From an uncultured bacterium (GTDB lineage Bacteria; Planctomycetota; UBA1135; GCA-002686595), in the NCBI GenBank assembly GCA_937896235.1, contig CALBMX010000033.1:62001-126000 (forward strand): 64,000 nucleotides of DNA, given 5' to 3'. Positions 49,799 through 58,600 of this stretch are shown piece by piece (the stretch's first letter is position 1; the number at the start of each line of letters is the position of its first letter). A program made the position numbers and the translations under genes. A model generated the notes under the pieces. That model was given only the letters and a program-made list of their open reading frames with translations, ran no database searches and was not told where the DNA came from.

Positions 49799-52417
49799 AT
49801 GAGAAACGCCGGCTTTGTCCTGTCCGCAACCTTAGTGTTCGCGGCTGGCTGCTCTTCCACCACTTCCACCGACGTCGATACGAACGGCCTTGCAAACCCG
49901 AACGCCACTGGCGCCGAGGTTGCAACGTTCTCCGTCGCCGAAGCTTCCAGTCCCGTTGCCCCTTCCCAGGATGGCGACGCGGATTCTTTTCTCGACGAGC
50001 GCTGGAAACAGCTGTCTCTCACCGAGCAAAAGAAGGCGTACCTCCTTGAGCAGCACATGGCCAATGCGGCCGATCTGCGAGAGGCTGCACGCCTTGAAGA
50101 CGCTTATGCCGAGCTTGAGAACGCGCTTCTCCTCGACAGTGATTACCTACCTGCGAAGAAGCTCAAGGCCGAAATCGGCGCATTGCTAGGCTACGCAGCA
50201 GAGTCAGCCGACTCGATGAATACTTCGGCAGGCGATCAATGGCAGCGTCAAACGCAGCAACTTCTTATGAAGGGCCGCGACAACTTGAACCGCGGTAAGG
50301 CCGCACTGGCACGTGGCGACTATAACGAAGCCGTTGCCGAGTTCACGTTGTGCCAAAACCACGTCACCTACGCCCCCGCTATTGACTGGAATGGTCTCGG
50401 CGAGGAAGCAGCTGCTCTCCTTCAGCGTGCCAAGGCCGAGCGCCTTGCAAGTGCGTCAGAGGAACAGGGCCGAAAGCGCCGCGCAGCTTATGACGCTCTG
50501 AAAGTTGAAGAGGCCGAGGCCGCTGCCCGCGAGGCACAGGTCACCGCCACGATAATTTCAGATGCAATCGCATCCTTCAAGGTTGGCGATTACAAGAACG
50601 CGATGGAGTTGTGCGACAAGGCTCTTGTCAACTCGCCACGTAACGCTCAAGCACAAGACATTCGGACATCTGCTTATCGCGCATCCCGCGAACAAGCATC
50701 TAACGATTATCTTCAGAACAAGCGTGAGAAGTACGCAATGTGGGCCGAGCACATTCTCGAGCTTCAGATTCCTGTCACTGACGTTTTCAAAGCGGCCAGT
50801 GCTGAATATTGGAACGACATTACGGAAAAGCGCGCGGAACGTCGCGGTCTAAGCCTTGATGAAAACATCAGTACTAACGAGCTTGCGCTGCGCGCAAAGC
50901 TTGCTAGCACAGTAATCAATCGCCTCCAGATCCCCGAGACAGAAAGCCTACGTGAGCTCTTCGGAATCGTGCAGACCCAAACGGGCCTTCCGATCTTCGT
51001 GGATCCCCTCGCTGAAGAAGCCGCTTACGAAGAAGCTGCCACTTTCGAATACGATCTCCCCTACCCCATCGCTGTCTCAAACCTTCTTGCGATGGTCACT
51101 GAGCAGGCTGGCGAGCAAGTCACTTGGGCCATCCGCCACGACGTGGTTCTGGTCACTACTAAGGAAAAAGCACGTGGCGACTTGGCTCTTTACAGCCACG
51201 ACGTCAACGACCTGATCCTCGGCTTGACCGACTTCATGGGACCCCGCATCAACAAGCTACGTCTCCTTGACAACATGGAAGACGACGACGGCGGCGGCCC
51301 CTTCGGCACCATTGGTGAGAGCCCGACTCTTATCGAGCCTGAAGACCTAACCACCTTGGTCACGGACAACGTTGCTGTTGGCCAGTGGGAAGACGATGGA
51401 GTCACTATCGCCATCTACGAAGGTCACATGATCGTCGTTCACACGCCTAAGGTTCAGCGCGAGGTCAAGAAGTTCCTTGCTGACCTGCGCCGTTTCAACA
51501 CAAGCCTAATCAACATAGAGTCCAAGTTCATGACAGTTGGCGACAACTGGATTCAAGAGATTGGCGTCGAGTGGGGTGGGAACGATAACCCCGGTGTTCC
51601 GTTCACGGACCTTGACGACGTCACCTCTGGTCTTGAGGACCAGGCGGGTCTCGGTCTCGACAACGGTGGAACGGGAGACGCTTCCTCTTCTCCTTCCTCT
51701 GGATTCTTCTACGACGATGGCCAAGACGGTGACTTCAAGGCAACGACGGCAAACATCTTTGGCTCAGCCCTTGGTAATGCCCTGTCCACCATCGGTGGCC
51801 TAACCACCCAGTGGAGTGTGCTAGACGATGCTCAACTCAGCATGATCATGCGTGCCGTCGAGAAGAAGTCGGAAGTTGAGCTTATCAACGACCAGATCCT
51901 CTCGGTGTTCAACACTCAGCGCGCCTACATCACGGTTGTGAAGCAACGCGCCTATATCCAGGACTACGACGTCGAAGCATTCCAGTTCGAAGTTGCTGCC
52001 GACCCGCAGATCAACGTTGTCCATGAAGGTATCGTTCTTGACGTCCGTCCGACGATCAGCCACGACCGACGTGCCATCACGCTGGAAGTCCAGCCGACTG
52101 TTGCGACTCTCATCAACATGAAGAGCTTCACCACCAGCCTCGGTGGTTCGACATCTCCTGTGACCCTTGAGCTCCCCGAGCTCGAAGTGAAGAGCGTATT
52201 CACCACGGTCGAAGTGCCGGACGGCGGCTCGATTCTTCTCGGTGGCTTGTCCAAAGTCCGAAACGTTGAGCGCCGCGCGGAAGTGCCGTGGCTCGGCAAA
52301 ATCCCGGTCATTGGCTTCTTCTTCAAGGAAGAAGGTTACAGCGACGAGAAGCAAAGCCTCATGATCATGATCAAGGCTAGCATCACTGACATCGCCGCAA
52401 GCCTGTCCGCTAAGTAG
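49799..52417 (+). CDS. Secretin-like lipoprotein with TPRs (paralogue 2)
   Basis: Homologue of the first secretin, 872 aa. Seen: signal peptide and lipobox FAAGC (Cys 18); TPR-like helices (RLEDAYAELENALLLDSDYLPAK and FKVGDYKNAMELCDKALV); a STN/N0-like module (YPIAVSNLLAMVTEQAGEQVTW); a ring-building domain (VVHTPKVQREVKKFLADLRR); and a secretin core with GIVLDVRPTISHDRRAITLEV, VEVPDGGSILLGGLS and EVPWLGKIPVIGFFFKEE. It has its own promoter and terminator. A Gly/Asp-rich loop (residues about 600-645) differs from paralogue 1. The two may form a mixed or alternative channel; this is inference. Confidence 0.9.
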   Translation: MRNAGFVLSATLVFAAGCSSTTSTDVDTNGLANPNATGAEVATFSVAEASSPVAPSQDGDADSFLDERWKQLSLTEQKKAYLLEQHMANAADLREAARLEDAYAELENALLLDSDYLPAKKLKAEIGALLGYAAESADSMNTSAGDQWQRQTQQLLMKGRDNLNRGKAALARGDYNEAVAEFTLCQNHVTYAPAIDWNGLGEEAAALLQRAKAERLASASEEQGRKRRAAYDALKVEEAEAAAREAQVTATIISDAIASFKVGDYKNAMELCDKALVNSPRNAQAQDIRTSAYRASREQASNDYLQNKREKYAMWAEHILELQIPVTDVFKAASAEYWNDITEKRAERRGLSLDENISTNELALRAKLASTVINRLQIPETESLRELFGIVQTQTGLPIFVDPLAEEAAYEEAATFEYDLPYPIAVSNLLAMVTEQAGEQVTWAIRHDVVLVTTKEKARGDLALYSHDVNDLILGLTDFMGPRINKLRLLDNMEDDDGGGPFGTIGESPTLIEPEDLTTLVTDNVAVGQWEDDGVTIAIYEGHMIVVHTPKVQREVKKFLADLRRFNTSLINIESKFMTVGDNWIQEIGVEWGGNDNPGVPFTDLDDVTSGLEDQAGLGLDNGGTGDASSSPSSGFFYDDGQDGDFKATTANIFGSALGNALSTIGGLTTQWSVLDDAQLSMIMRAVEKKSEVELINDQILSVFNTQRAYITVVKQRAYIQDYDVEAFQFEVAADPQINVVHEGIVLDVRPTISHDRRAITLEVQPTVATLINMKSFTTSLGGSTSPVTLELPELEVKSVFTTVEVPDGGSILLGGLSKVRNVERRAEVPWLGKIPVIGFFFKEEGYSDEKQSLMIMIKASITDIAASLSAK

Positions 52418-52432
52418 ACTCTTCGAGTCGAA

Positions 52433-52474
52433 CGAAAAAGCCCCAGCATCTCTCCGGATGCTGGGGCTTTTTCG
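52433..52474. terminator. Perfect 18-bp bidirectional terminator after secretin 2
   Basis: Arms 52433-52450 and 52457-52474 are exact complements (CGAAAAAGCCCCAGCATC and its reverse), loop TCTCCG. The stem has A5 at one foot and T5 at the other, so it works for the plus strand and could for the minus. Confidence 0.93.
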
Positions 52475-52510
52475 TAGGTCTCCCCTAGACTGAAAAGTAT
52501 CCTCAAGGCC

Positions 52511-53206
52511 ATGCTCAAAGCCGTCCTCTTTGATATCGACGATACCCTCTTCCCTACAACGGAGTTCGCCCTCCGTGCCCGTCGCGATGCCGTCGCCGCT
52601 ATGGTTGCCACGGGTCTAGACTTCCCTGAGGAGGTGGTGCTAGCGGAGCTCTTGGAGGTGATCTCCGAGTTCTCCTCGAACTACGACCACCACTTCAACA
52701 AGCTCCTTAACCGCTTGGACCCCAATGGCAAGCGCTATCGAGATCCTGCCCTCGTCGTCGCTGCCGGAGTCGCTGCCTACCACGACACGAAGTTCAAGAA
52801 CCTCTTGCCGTTCGACGATGTCATTCCACTGATGGAATACATCCGAAGCAGGGGCTGGATCTGCGGAATCGTGACTCAAGGCTGGGCGACGAAACAAGCA
52901 GAGAAGTTAGTCCGACTCGGCCTTCTCCCCCATTTGGACTGGGGTGCAATCTTTATCTCGGACACCATCGGAATCAACAAGCCCAATCCGAAGCTGTATC
53001 AGCTTGCCGCGCGCTCATTGGACTTGGTTCCTAGCCAAGTCATGTATGTGGGAGACAATCCCGGCCATGACGTCGCGCCGGCAATGGCACTGGGGATGCC
53101 TGCGGTCTTTGCAAAGCGCGCCTCCAGGTGGAAGCTGGACGAGGTGGATGCCACGCATACCATTAGTGACTTCAACGAGCTGCGGGCGATTCTCACTGCC
53201 TACTGA
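52511..53206 (+). CDS. HAD-superfamily phosphatase, subfamily IA
   Basis: Predicted cytosolic phosphatase, 231 aa. Seen: catalytic FDIDDTLFP (Asp 8 and Asp 10), motif II GIVTQG, motif III KPNPK and motif IV YVGDNPGHDV. The cap region (SSNYDHHFNKLLNRL then AAYHDTKF) closely resembles TIGR02253-type HAD proteins as I recall them, which include archaeal-like glyceraldehyde-3-phosphate phosphatases. Substrate unknown. TAGACT (52486-52491) lies 19 nt before the ATG. It converges with oppF. Confidence 0.9.
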   Translation: MLKAVLFDIDDTLFPTTEFALRARRDAVAAMVATGLDFPEEVVLAELLEVISEFSSNYDHHFNKLLNRLDPNGKRYRDPALVVAAGVAAYHDTKFKNLLPFDDVIPLMEYIRSRGWICGIVTQGWATKQAEKLVRLGLLPHLDWGAIFISDTIGINKPNPKLYQLAARSLDLVPSQVMYVGDNPGHDVAPAMALGMPAVFAKRASRWKLDEVDATHTISDFNELRAILTAY

Positions 53207-53265
53207 GCCCCACTCTTTGTAAGTCTGCCAGGCGCGAAGGAATGCCCGTGGCTCGAATGCGTCAC

Positions 53266-54276
53266 TTAGATGAGGTGACAGGCGGCTTGATGCCCGCCTT
53301 CTGGTCCCCGCATTGCCGGATATTCGTCTCGGCAGCGCGCTTCGGCCACCAAGCAGCGGGCCGCAAAGTGGCACCCCTTCGGTGGGTTGATAGGCGAGGG
53401 TACATCACCCGTTAATGGAATGTGGCTGGCGCGTCGGCGAGGATCCGGGATTGGGATCGCGGACAAGAGCGCCTGGGTGTACGGGTGCTGAGCGTTGCTG
53501 AAGATCTCGGCTGTCGTACCGATCTCGACTATCCGTCCTAGATACATCACAGCAACACGATCGGACAGATAGCGAACGACAGACAGGTCATGTGCGATGA
53601 AGATGTAGGACAAGCCAAACTCATCCTGTAGATCCTTCAGCAGGTTGATCACCTGGGCTTGAATCGAAACGTCCAGTGCACTCACAGCCTCGTCGCAGAC
53701 AATGAGCTTGGGGTTGAGAGCAAGAGCGCGCGCGATCCCGATGCGCTGACGTTGACCGCCAGAGAACTCATGGGGGTAGCGATTCGAAACTTCGGCCCGC
53801 ATCCCCACGCGCTCGAGCAGCTGCTCGACGCGATCATTCATCTCAGACCCGGTGACGACTCCGTGGACTGTTAGCGCTTCGCCGATCGTATTGCCGACCG
53901 TGATGCGTGGATTGAGGCTGCCATAGGGGTCCTGGAATATGATCTGGAGATCGCGGCGGTACGGACGCATCTCGCCCTGACTCAGCTGGAACAGATCAAT
54001 CCCATCGGAATCGGGCTCGGGTCGATAGATTGCGGACCCAGCGGTTGGATCATAGAGTCGCAACAGGGTCCGCCCGGCCGTGGTCTTGCCGCAACCAGAC
54101 TCCCCCACAAGCGACAGGGTCTCTTGGCGGGCCAAGTCGAAGTTGAGTCCATCCACGGCTTTTACGTCGCCCACATGGCGCGACAGGATGCCCTTATGGA
54201 TAGGGAAGTACTTCTTGAGGTCGCGGACCTCAAGAAGGTTTCCCACAGCGGTGGAGGTTGTCTGGTTCGCGCTCAT
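53266..54276 (-). CDS. oppF: Oligopeptide ABC transporter ATPase OppF
   Basis: One of two nucleotide-binding subunits of a peptide importer. Seen: Walker [11 protein letters not shown]-loop [15 protein letters not shown], signature [15 protein letters not shown], Walker [13 protein letters not shown], and the C-terminal oligopeptide domain with a Cys-rich end ([16 protein letters not shown]). The ATG at 54276 (336 aa) overlaps the oppD stop (ATGA); a longer frame from 54387 overlaps oppD and is rejected. Last gene of the operon. Confidence 0.95.
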   Translation of the reverse strand: MSANQTTSTAVGNLLEVRDLKKYFPIHKGILSRHVGDVKAVDGLNFDLARQETLSLVGESGCGKTTAGRTLLRLYDPTAGSAIYRPEPDSDGIDLFQLSQGEMRPYRRDLQIIFQDPYGSLNPRITVGNTIGEALTVHGVVTGSEMNDRVEQLLERVGMRAEVSNRYPHEFSGGQRQRIGIARALALNPKLIVCDEAVSALDVSIQAQVINLLKDLQDEFGLSYIFIAHDLSVVRYLSDRVAVMYLGRIVEIGTTAEIFSNAQHPYTQALLSAIPIPDPRRRASHIPLTGDVPSPINPPKGCHFAARCLVAEARCRDEYPAMRGPEGGHQAACHLI

Positions 54277-55313
54277 AGCTTGGCGGCCTCGTCGATATGG
54301 TGGCAAGCAACGGTACGGCCGTCTGTGCCGTTTAGGAAGCCGAGGATGGGCTCGTCCGTTTTGCAAAGGTCTGTCGCGATCGAGCACCTTGGATGGAAAC
54401 GGCAGCCGCTTGGGAAGCGGGTCGCCGGGGGGACCATCCCAGGGATGGTCGCCAGGGGTTCGTTCGGCCCAGCGAGATCGGGTAGAGACCGAAAGAGGCC
54501 AAGGGAATAAGGATGCGCGGGGCTGTCGAAGAGCTCGAAGACCGTCGCGTACTCAACAACTTTTCCCGCGTACATCACGGCAACGTGGTGTGCGACTTCG
54601 GCGATTACAGCAAGGTCGTGGGTGATCAGCAAGACGCTCATCCCCTCCTCTTCTTGCAAGCCTCGGATCAAGTCCAGGATCTGAGCTTGGATCGTTACGT
54701 CCAATGCAGTGGTCGGCTCGTCCGCGATGAGCAATGAGGGATCGCAGCTCATCGCGATGGCAATCATGACGCGCTGGCGCATGCCACCCGACAGCTGATG
54801 CGGGTACTCGTCAACACGGGTCTCGGGGGATGGGATCCCTACCTTCTCGAGCATCGAAATGGCATGCGCGCGAGCCTCCTCTTTATCGAGGCCCCGGTGA
54901 ACACGTACCGTTTCGACGATCTGATCCCCGACCGTAAACACCGGGTTGAGAGCCGTCATCGGCTCCTGAAAGATCATCGCGATCTCGTTACCGCGAATCT
55001 TTCGCATCTCGTCTTCGGACATCCCCAGGAGGCTCTGCCCTTTGAACAAGATCTCACCGCCGACGATTTTGCCGGGCGGCTGAGGGACAAGCTGCATGAT
55101 GGAGAGCGCCGTCACACTCTTGCCACTACCCGACTCGCCCACCACTCCTAGGGTCTCCCCCGGAAGGATCTTGTAGCTAACCCCATCCACGGCGCGGGCC
55201 GTGCCCTCGTCGCTAAAAAAGTGCGTCTGTAAAGACTTGAGTTCAAGCAGGGGCTGGTCAGAGTCCTTCTTCAAATTCAAGTGTTTGGGTTCGTGCAGAT
55301 ATTCGGAAGCCAT
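54273..55313 (-). CDS. oppD: Oligopeptide ABC transporter ATPase OppD
   Basis: Second nucleotide-binding subunit, 346 aa. Seen: Walker [13 protein letters not shown]-loop [12 protein letters not shown], signature [14 protein letters not shown], Walker [13 protein letters not shown], and the C-terminal [15 protein letters not shown] motif typical of Opp/Dpp ATPases, which can hold an Fe-S cluster in some members. The stop overlaps oppF and the start lies 4 bp after oppC. Confidence 0.95.
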   Translation of the reverse strand: MASEYLHEPKHLNLKKDSDQPLLELKSLQTHFFSDEGTARAVDGVSYKILPGETLGVVGESGSGKSVTALSIMQLVPQPPGKIVGGEILFKGQSLLGMSEDEMRKIRGNEIAMIFQEPMTALNPVFTVGDQIVETVRVHRGLDKEEARAHAISMLEKVGIPSPETRVDEYPHQLSGGMRQRVMIAIAMSCDPSLLIADEPTTALDVTIQAQILDLIRGLQEEEGMSVLLITHDLAVIAEVAHHVAVMYAGKVVEYATVFELFDSPAHPYSLGLFRSLPDLAGPNEPLATIPGMVPPATRFPSGCRFHPRCSIATDLCKTDEPILGFLNGTDGRTVACHHIDEAAKL

Positions 55314-55317
55314 CGCC

Positions 55318-57114
55318 TTAGTCCTTCATTTTTGGGTCAAGAGCGTCACGCACAGCATCGCCGGCGAGGTTGTAGCAGGTAACCGTGATGAAGATCACGA
55401 GGCCCGGAAGGATCTGAATCCACCAGTGCTCGGGGCTTTGGGATTCGTTGACAAGGGAACCCCACGAGGCTTTGGGGGCCTGTGTGCCGAAGCCCAAGAA
55501 AGAAATCGCGGACTCGGTCAGGATGCCAGAGGCAACTGCAAACGCTGCCGAAACTAGGATCGGGCTCAACGCATTGGGCAGGACGTGCTTGAAGATCGTT
55601 CGGCGAGACGAGAACCCAAGGGCCTTAGCCGCGAGGACGAACTCTTGCTCGCGCAGTCGCAAAAACTCGCCGCGCACGAGGCGCGCGACACCGGTCCATC
55701 GGATAAGCGCGATCACGATGACGATCGCGAAGATCGGTGGCATCACGGTTGGAGGCACCATTGCCATCACCATGAGGATCAGGAAAAAAGCGGGAATCGA
55801 CTGTAGAACCTCGATAAGGCGCATGATCAGGACGTCAATCCACCCGCCGAAATAGCCAGCGACTGAGCCGATCACCACGCCAAGGATTGTAAGCAGGAAA
55901 GCGGACAGGATCCCCACCGCCAAACTCACGCGGCCGCCCCAAAGGAGCCGTGCAAAGAAGTCGCGACCAAGCTCGTCGGTTCCGCCGATGTGGCGCAAGC
56001 CGGAGTTGCGATCGGGCTCGCCCACACGAACGGTGACGGGAACTGCCGGAGGGACAAACTCACCGGTCTCCGCGGCCTTTGCCTCGTCCTCTTCTGTGAT
56101 CGCGCGAAGGCCGTACATGTAACGACCGCGCTCATTGATCTGGCTCTCGTGCGACCAGGTTGGAGGGCGAAACTTCTCCTCCGTATGCGTCTCTGCGTAC
56201 CCCATTGGGATCAGTGCAAAGACGGGTTCTGAAGTGGCGACAATTTCGCCGTCCGTCAATCGCGTTTTGAAATTGGAGACATCAAACGAGGACTCGCCGT
56301 TTCCATTCCAACCAAACCAGCCCATGGCGACCAGTATGGGTATCCCTATGGAGAGCCCAAGCTTCCAGCGCCGCGCGGTTCGAATGCGATCGCGATCACC
56401 TTTGAGCAGTAGAGTGTTTACAATTCGGTTCCACACAGGCCACGACAAGACCAATGCCCAGAAGACCATCAAGAACATCCAGCCTGGCGTGATCGTCTCC
56501 CAAAGGGGGTAGGACTTGATCGGGCTGAGAACCTTGCCGTCGGGCTCTTCGCCCACTTCCAACACAACGGCTGGGTCGACGGCTTCGTAGGATTTCTTGA
56601 GAGCTGAGGCTGTGTCCTTGGCGGCTTTCGCAAGGGCAATGGCCTGCTCTAGTTCACCAGCAGCACTTGCTGCAATCGCCTTGTCCACCTCCGCAACGAG
56701 CCCGTCCAACGGCGCGTGCTCTGCAACGGGTAGATACGACTGCATCGTGTCGATACGTAGGATCAAAGCCTGGCGCTCGACAGCGAGCGCGTCGGCAAGT
56801 GTCGCAGGCGCGTCGTCGCCGCGGGACTCCAAATACGATTCAGGAGTCTTCTCCGCTTCTCGAACTAAGCTAGAACAGACACTCCGGATGCCCTTTGTTG
56901 CGGCGCCGTAATCCTTGTAGTCGATCGCCTCGAGGACGTACGGACGGTCGTTGGCGACAAACGGCGCATAGATCGCACTCGCGTACAGCAGGGCCAAAAT
57001 GACCATGCTGATCTTGAACAAGAAGTTCTTGCCGAGCTGCTCGAAAACGAGGTCCCAATAATCCTTCGAGTAGAATTTTGGTGCTGGCCCTTGGCCTGAA
57101 TCGGACCTACTCAT
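55318..57114 (-). CDS. oppC: Peptide ABC permease OppC with a large insert
   Basis: Membrane subunit of the peptide importer, 598 aa, about twice the usual length. Seen: TM1 at about 35-55; an unusual segment of about 300 residues (60-365) with an Ala/Glu-rich helical periplasmic part, two extra hydrophobic segments ([17 protein letters not shown] and [18 protein letters not shown]) and a beta-like part; then the normal core with [17 protein letters not shown], five helices and the EAA loop [19 protein letters not shown]. The ATG at 57114 overlaps the oppB stop by 8 bp; a start at 57153 is rejected. The insert must change docking with the binding protein. Confidence 0.88.
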   Translation of the reverse strand: MSRSDSGQGPAPKFYSKDYWDLVFEQLGKNFLFKISMVILALLYASAIYAPFVANDRPYVLEAIDYKDYGAATKGIRSVCSSLVREAEKTPESYLESRGDDAPATLADALAVERQALILRIDTMQSYLPVAEHAPLDGLVAEVDKAIAASAAGELEQAIALAKAAKDTASALKKSYEAVDPAVVLEVGEEPDGKVLSPIKSYPLWETITPGWMFLMVFWALVLSWPVWNRIVNTLLLKGDRDRIRTARRWKLGLSIGIPILVAMGWFGWNGNGESSFDVSNFKTRLTDGEIVATSEPVFALIPMGYAETHTEEKFRPPTWSHESQINERGRYMYGLRAITEEDEAKAAETGEFVPPAVPVTVRVGEPDRNSGLRHIGGTDELGRDFFARLLWGGRVSLAVGILSAFLLTILGVVIGSVAGYFGGWIDVLIMRLIEVLQSIPAFFLILMVMAMVPPTVMPPIFAIVIVIALIRWTGVARLVRGEFLRLREQEFVLAAKALGFSSRRTIFKHVLPNALSPILVSAAFAVASGILTESAISFLGFGTQAPKASWGSLVNESQSPEHWWIQILPGLVIFITVTCYNLAGDAVRDALDPKMKD

Positions 57115-58582
57115 TGCGGATGCGGGGGTCGACGAGTGAGTAGGTAATGTCACTCATTAGGATTCCGAACTGGGTCATGACGCCGACGAACAATGTCGTC
57201 GCCATGATGATGTTGAAGTCGCGGCGCAGAAGTCCCTCGAAGGCATACATCCCCATCCCGGGGATGTTGAAGACCTTCTCGACGATGACCGACCCACCGA
57301 TAAGGATGGGCAAGATAGAGGCCAGCAACGTAATCACCGGAATCATCGAGTTGCGCAGAGCGTGTTTATAAATCACAACGCGCTCGCTCATGCCTTTTGC
57401 GCGTGCGGTACGAATATAGTCTTGTCGAATCACATCCAACATACCCGCGCGCATCTGACGAGACAGATAGGCAAAGCTGCCGTAGGTCAGTGTTGCGATG
57501 GGTAGGATCGAGTGCAGGAACAAGTCCCAGGCCCAAGCAATTTTGCCCAGGCTAGCCGCGTCCTTGTCGTGCAGACCGAGGACGGGCAACCAATCGAGTC
57601 CAGTCGCACCAAATGCTAGGATCAGCATCAAGCCAGCCCAAAAGGTGGGGATGGAGTACAGGACAAACAGGACGACCGTCAGAAAGCCATCGAGAGCTGT
57701 ACCTTGCTTGCGCACGGAGAAGATCCCTAAGGGCAGCGCAATCAGATAAGAAAGGAACACAGAGATCAGGGACAGCGGCACGGTCACTTGGAGTCGTAAC
57801 CAAAGCTCGGCGCCAACAGACTCCTTGGACTGCATCTCATCGCCGAGGTCGAGCAGCAGGAGGCCACCCCACTTGTCCTCGCCAGTATTTTTGACCCGAA
57901 AGCCACCATTCTCGTAGTAGTAGCCAAACCAATGGCGAATGAGCGCGCCCTGCCCGATAGCTAGCTCCCGCTCGACGGAAATCGTGGGAGTGTGCCCCAT
58001 CGACTTCGCCAGCAAAGCTGTGATTCGATCGATACGCGCTCCTCCCCGGTCCATGTTCAGAGCGACCGAGTCAAGAGAGGTGAAGAGCGCAGGCAAGCCC
58101 CCTTCTCCCATCGCGACAAGCGCTTCCCCGGCTTGGCTCCAAGCCTCCTCCCCTGCCTCGTCGTCCTCCAAGACGGCGATGGCGTCGCCCATCGCCGTTC
58201 GATCCACTTCCGTTGTACCAGGCAGAAAGAGGATGGGCATGGGCTCTCCTTCGAGGACGGTCTTGCCTGATTCTAGCTCGACCTCCTCGGTAACGCGCTC
58301 GGTGTAAGGCGTCGAGAACCAGGGGTGACCATCGCGCGACAAGTTGAACGGCCCGATGTAGTTGAGGAACTGCACGGGAAGCGAACGGTCGAGCCCGTGT
58401 TCACGCCGGAATGTCTCCACGCGTGACTCGCCATCGGAGTTTTGATTCATCTCGCCGCCGGTACCCATCATCACGAGGGCTGGGTCACCGGGGGCAAGGT
58501 GAAAGAGGGAGAACACCACGAAAGCAACCCCGAACGTCGTCGGGATCATCAACAGGAGCCTCCTTAGGATAAAGGAAAGCAC
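57107..58582 (-). CDS. oppB: Peptide ABC permease OppB with a HEAT-like insert
   Basis: Membrane partner of OppC, 491 aa against a usual 310-340. Seen: TM1 MLSFILRRLLLMIPTTFGV, APGDP; then a periplasmic insert of about 170 residues (about 75-245) containing a HEAT-like pair (MGDAIAVLEDDEAGEEAWSQ and GEGGLPALFTSLDSVALN); then a normal core with VPLSLISVFLSYLIALPLGI, the EAA loop DYIRTARAKGMSERVV and [11 protein letters not shown]. The start is GTG at 58582. Both permeases of this system carry large inserts, so the two may contact each other or a periplasmic partner. Confidence 0.88.
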   Translation of the reverse strand: MLSFILRRLLLMIPTTFGVAFVVFSLFHLAPGDPALVMMGTGGEMNQNSDGESRVETFRREHGLDRSLPVQFLNYIGPFNLSRDGHPWFSTPYTERVTEEVELESGKTVLEGEPMPILFLPGTTEVDRTAMGDAIAVLEDDEAGEEAWSQAGEALVAMGEGGLPALFTSLDSVALNMDRGGARIDRITALLAKSMGHTPTISVERELAIGQGALIRHWFGYYYENGGFRVKNTGEDKWGGLLLLDLGDEMQSKESVGAELWLRLQVTVPLSLISVFLSYLIALPLGIFSVRKQGTALDGFLTVVLFVLYSIPTFWAGLMLILAFGATGLDWLPVLGLHDKDAASLGKIAWAWDLFLHSILPIATLTYGSFAYLSRQMRAGMLDVIRQDYIRTARAKGMSERVVIYKHALRNSMIPVITLLASILPILIGGSVIVEKVFNIPGMGMYAFEGLLRRDFNIIMATTLFVGVMTQFGILMSDITYSLVDPRIRNE

Positions 58583-58600
58583 GTAGGGAGGGGATTGAAG

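Noticed and set aside
39591-52417. Type II secretion or type IV pilus locus
   Set aside because: There is no ATPase, pilin, prepilin peptidase or inner-membrane platform gene; only the secretin core is shared.
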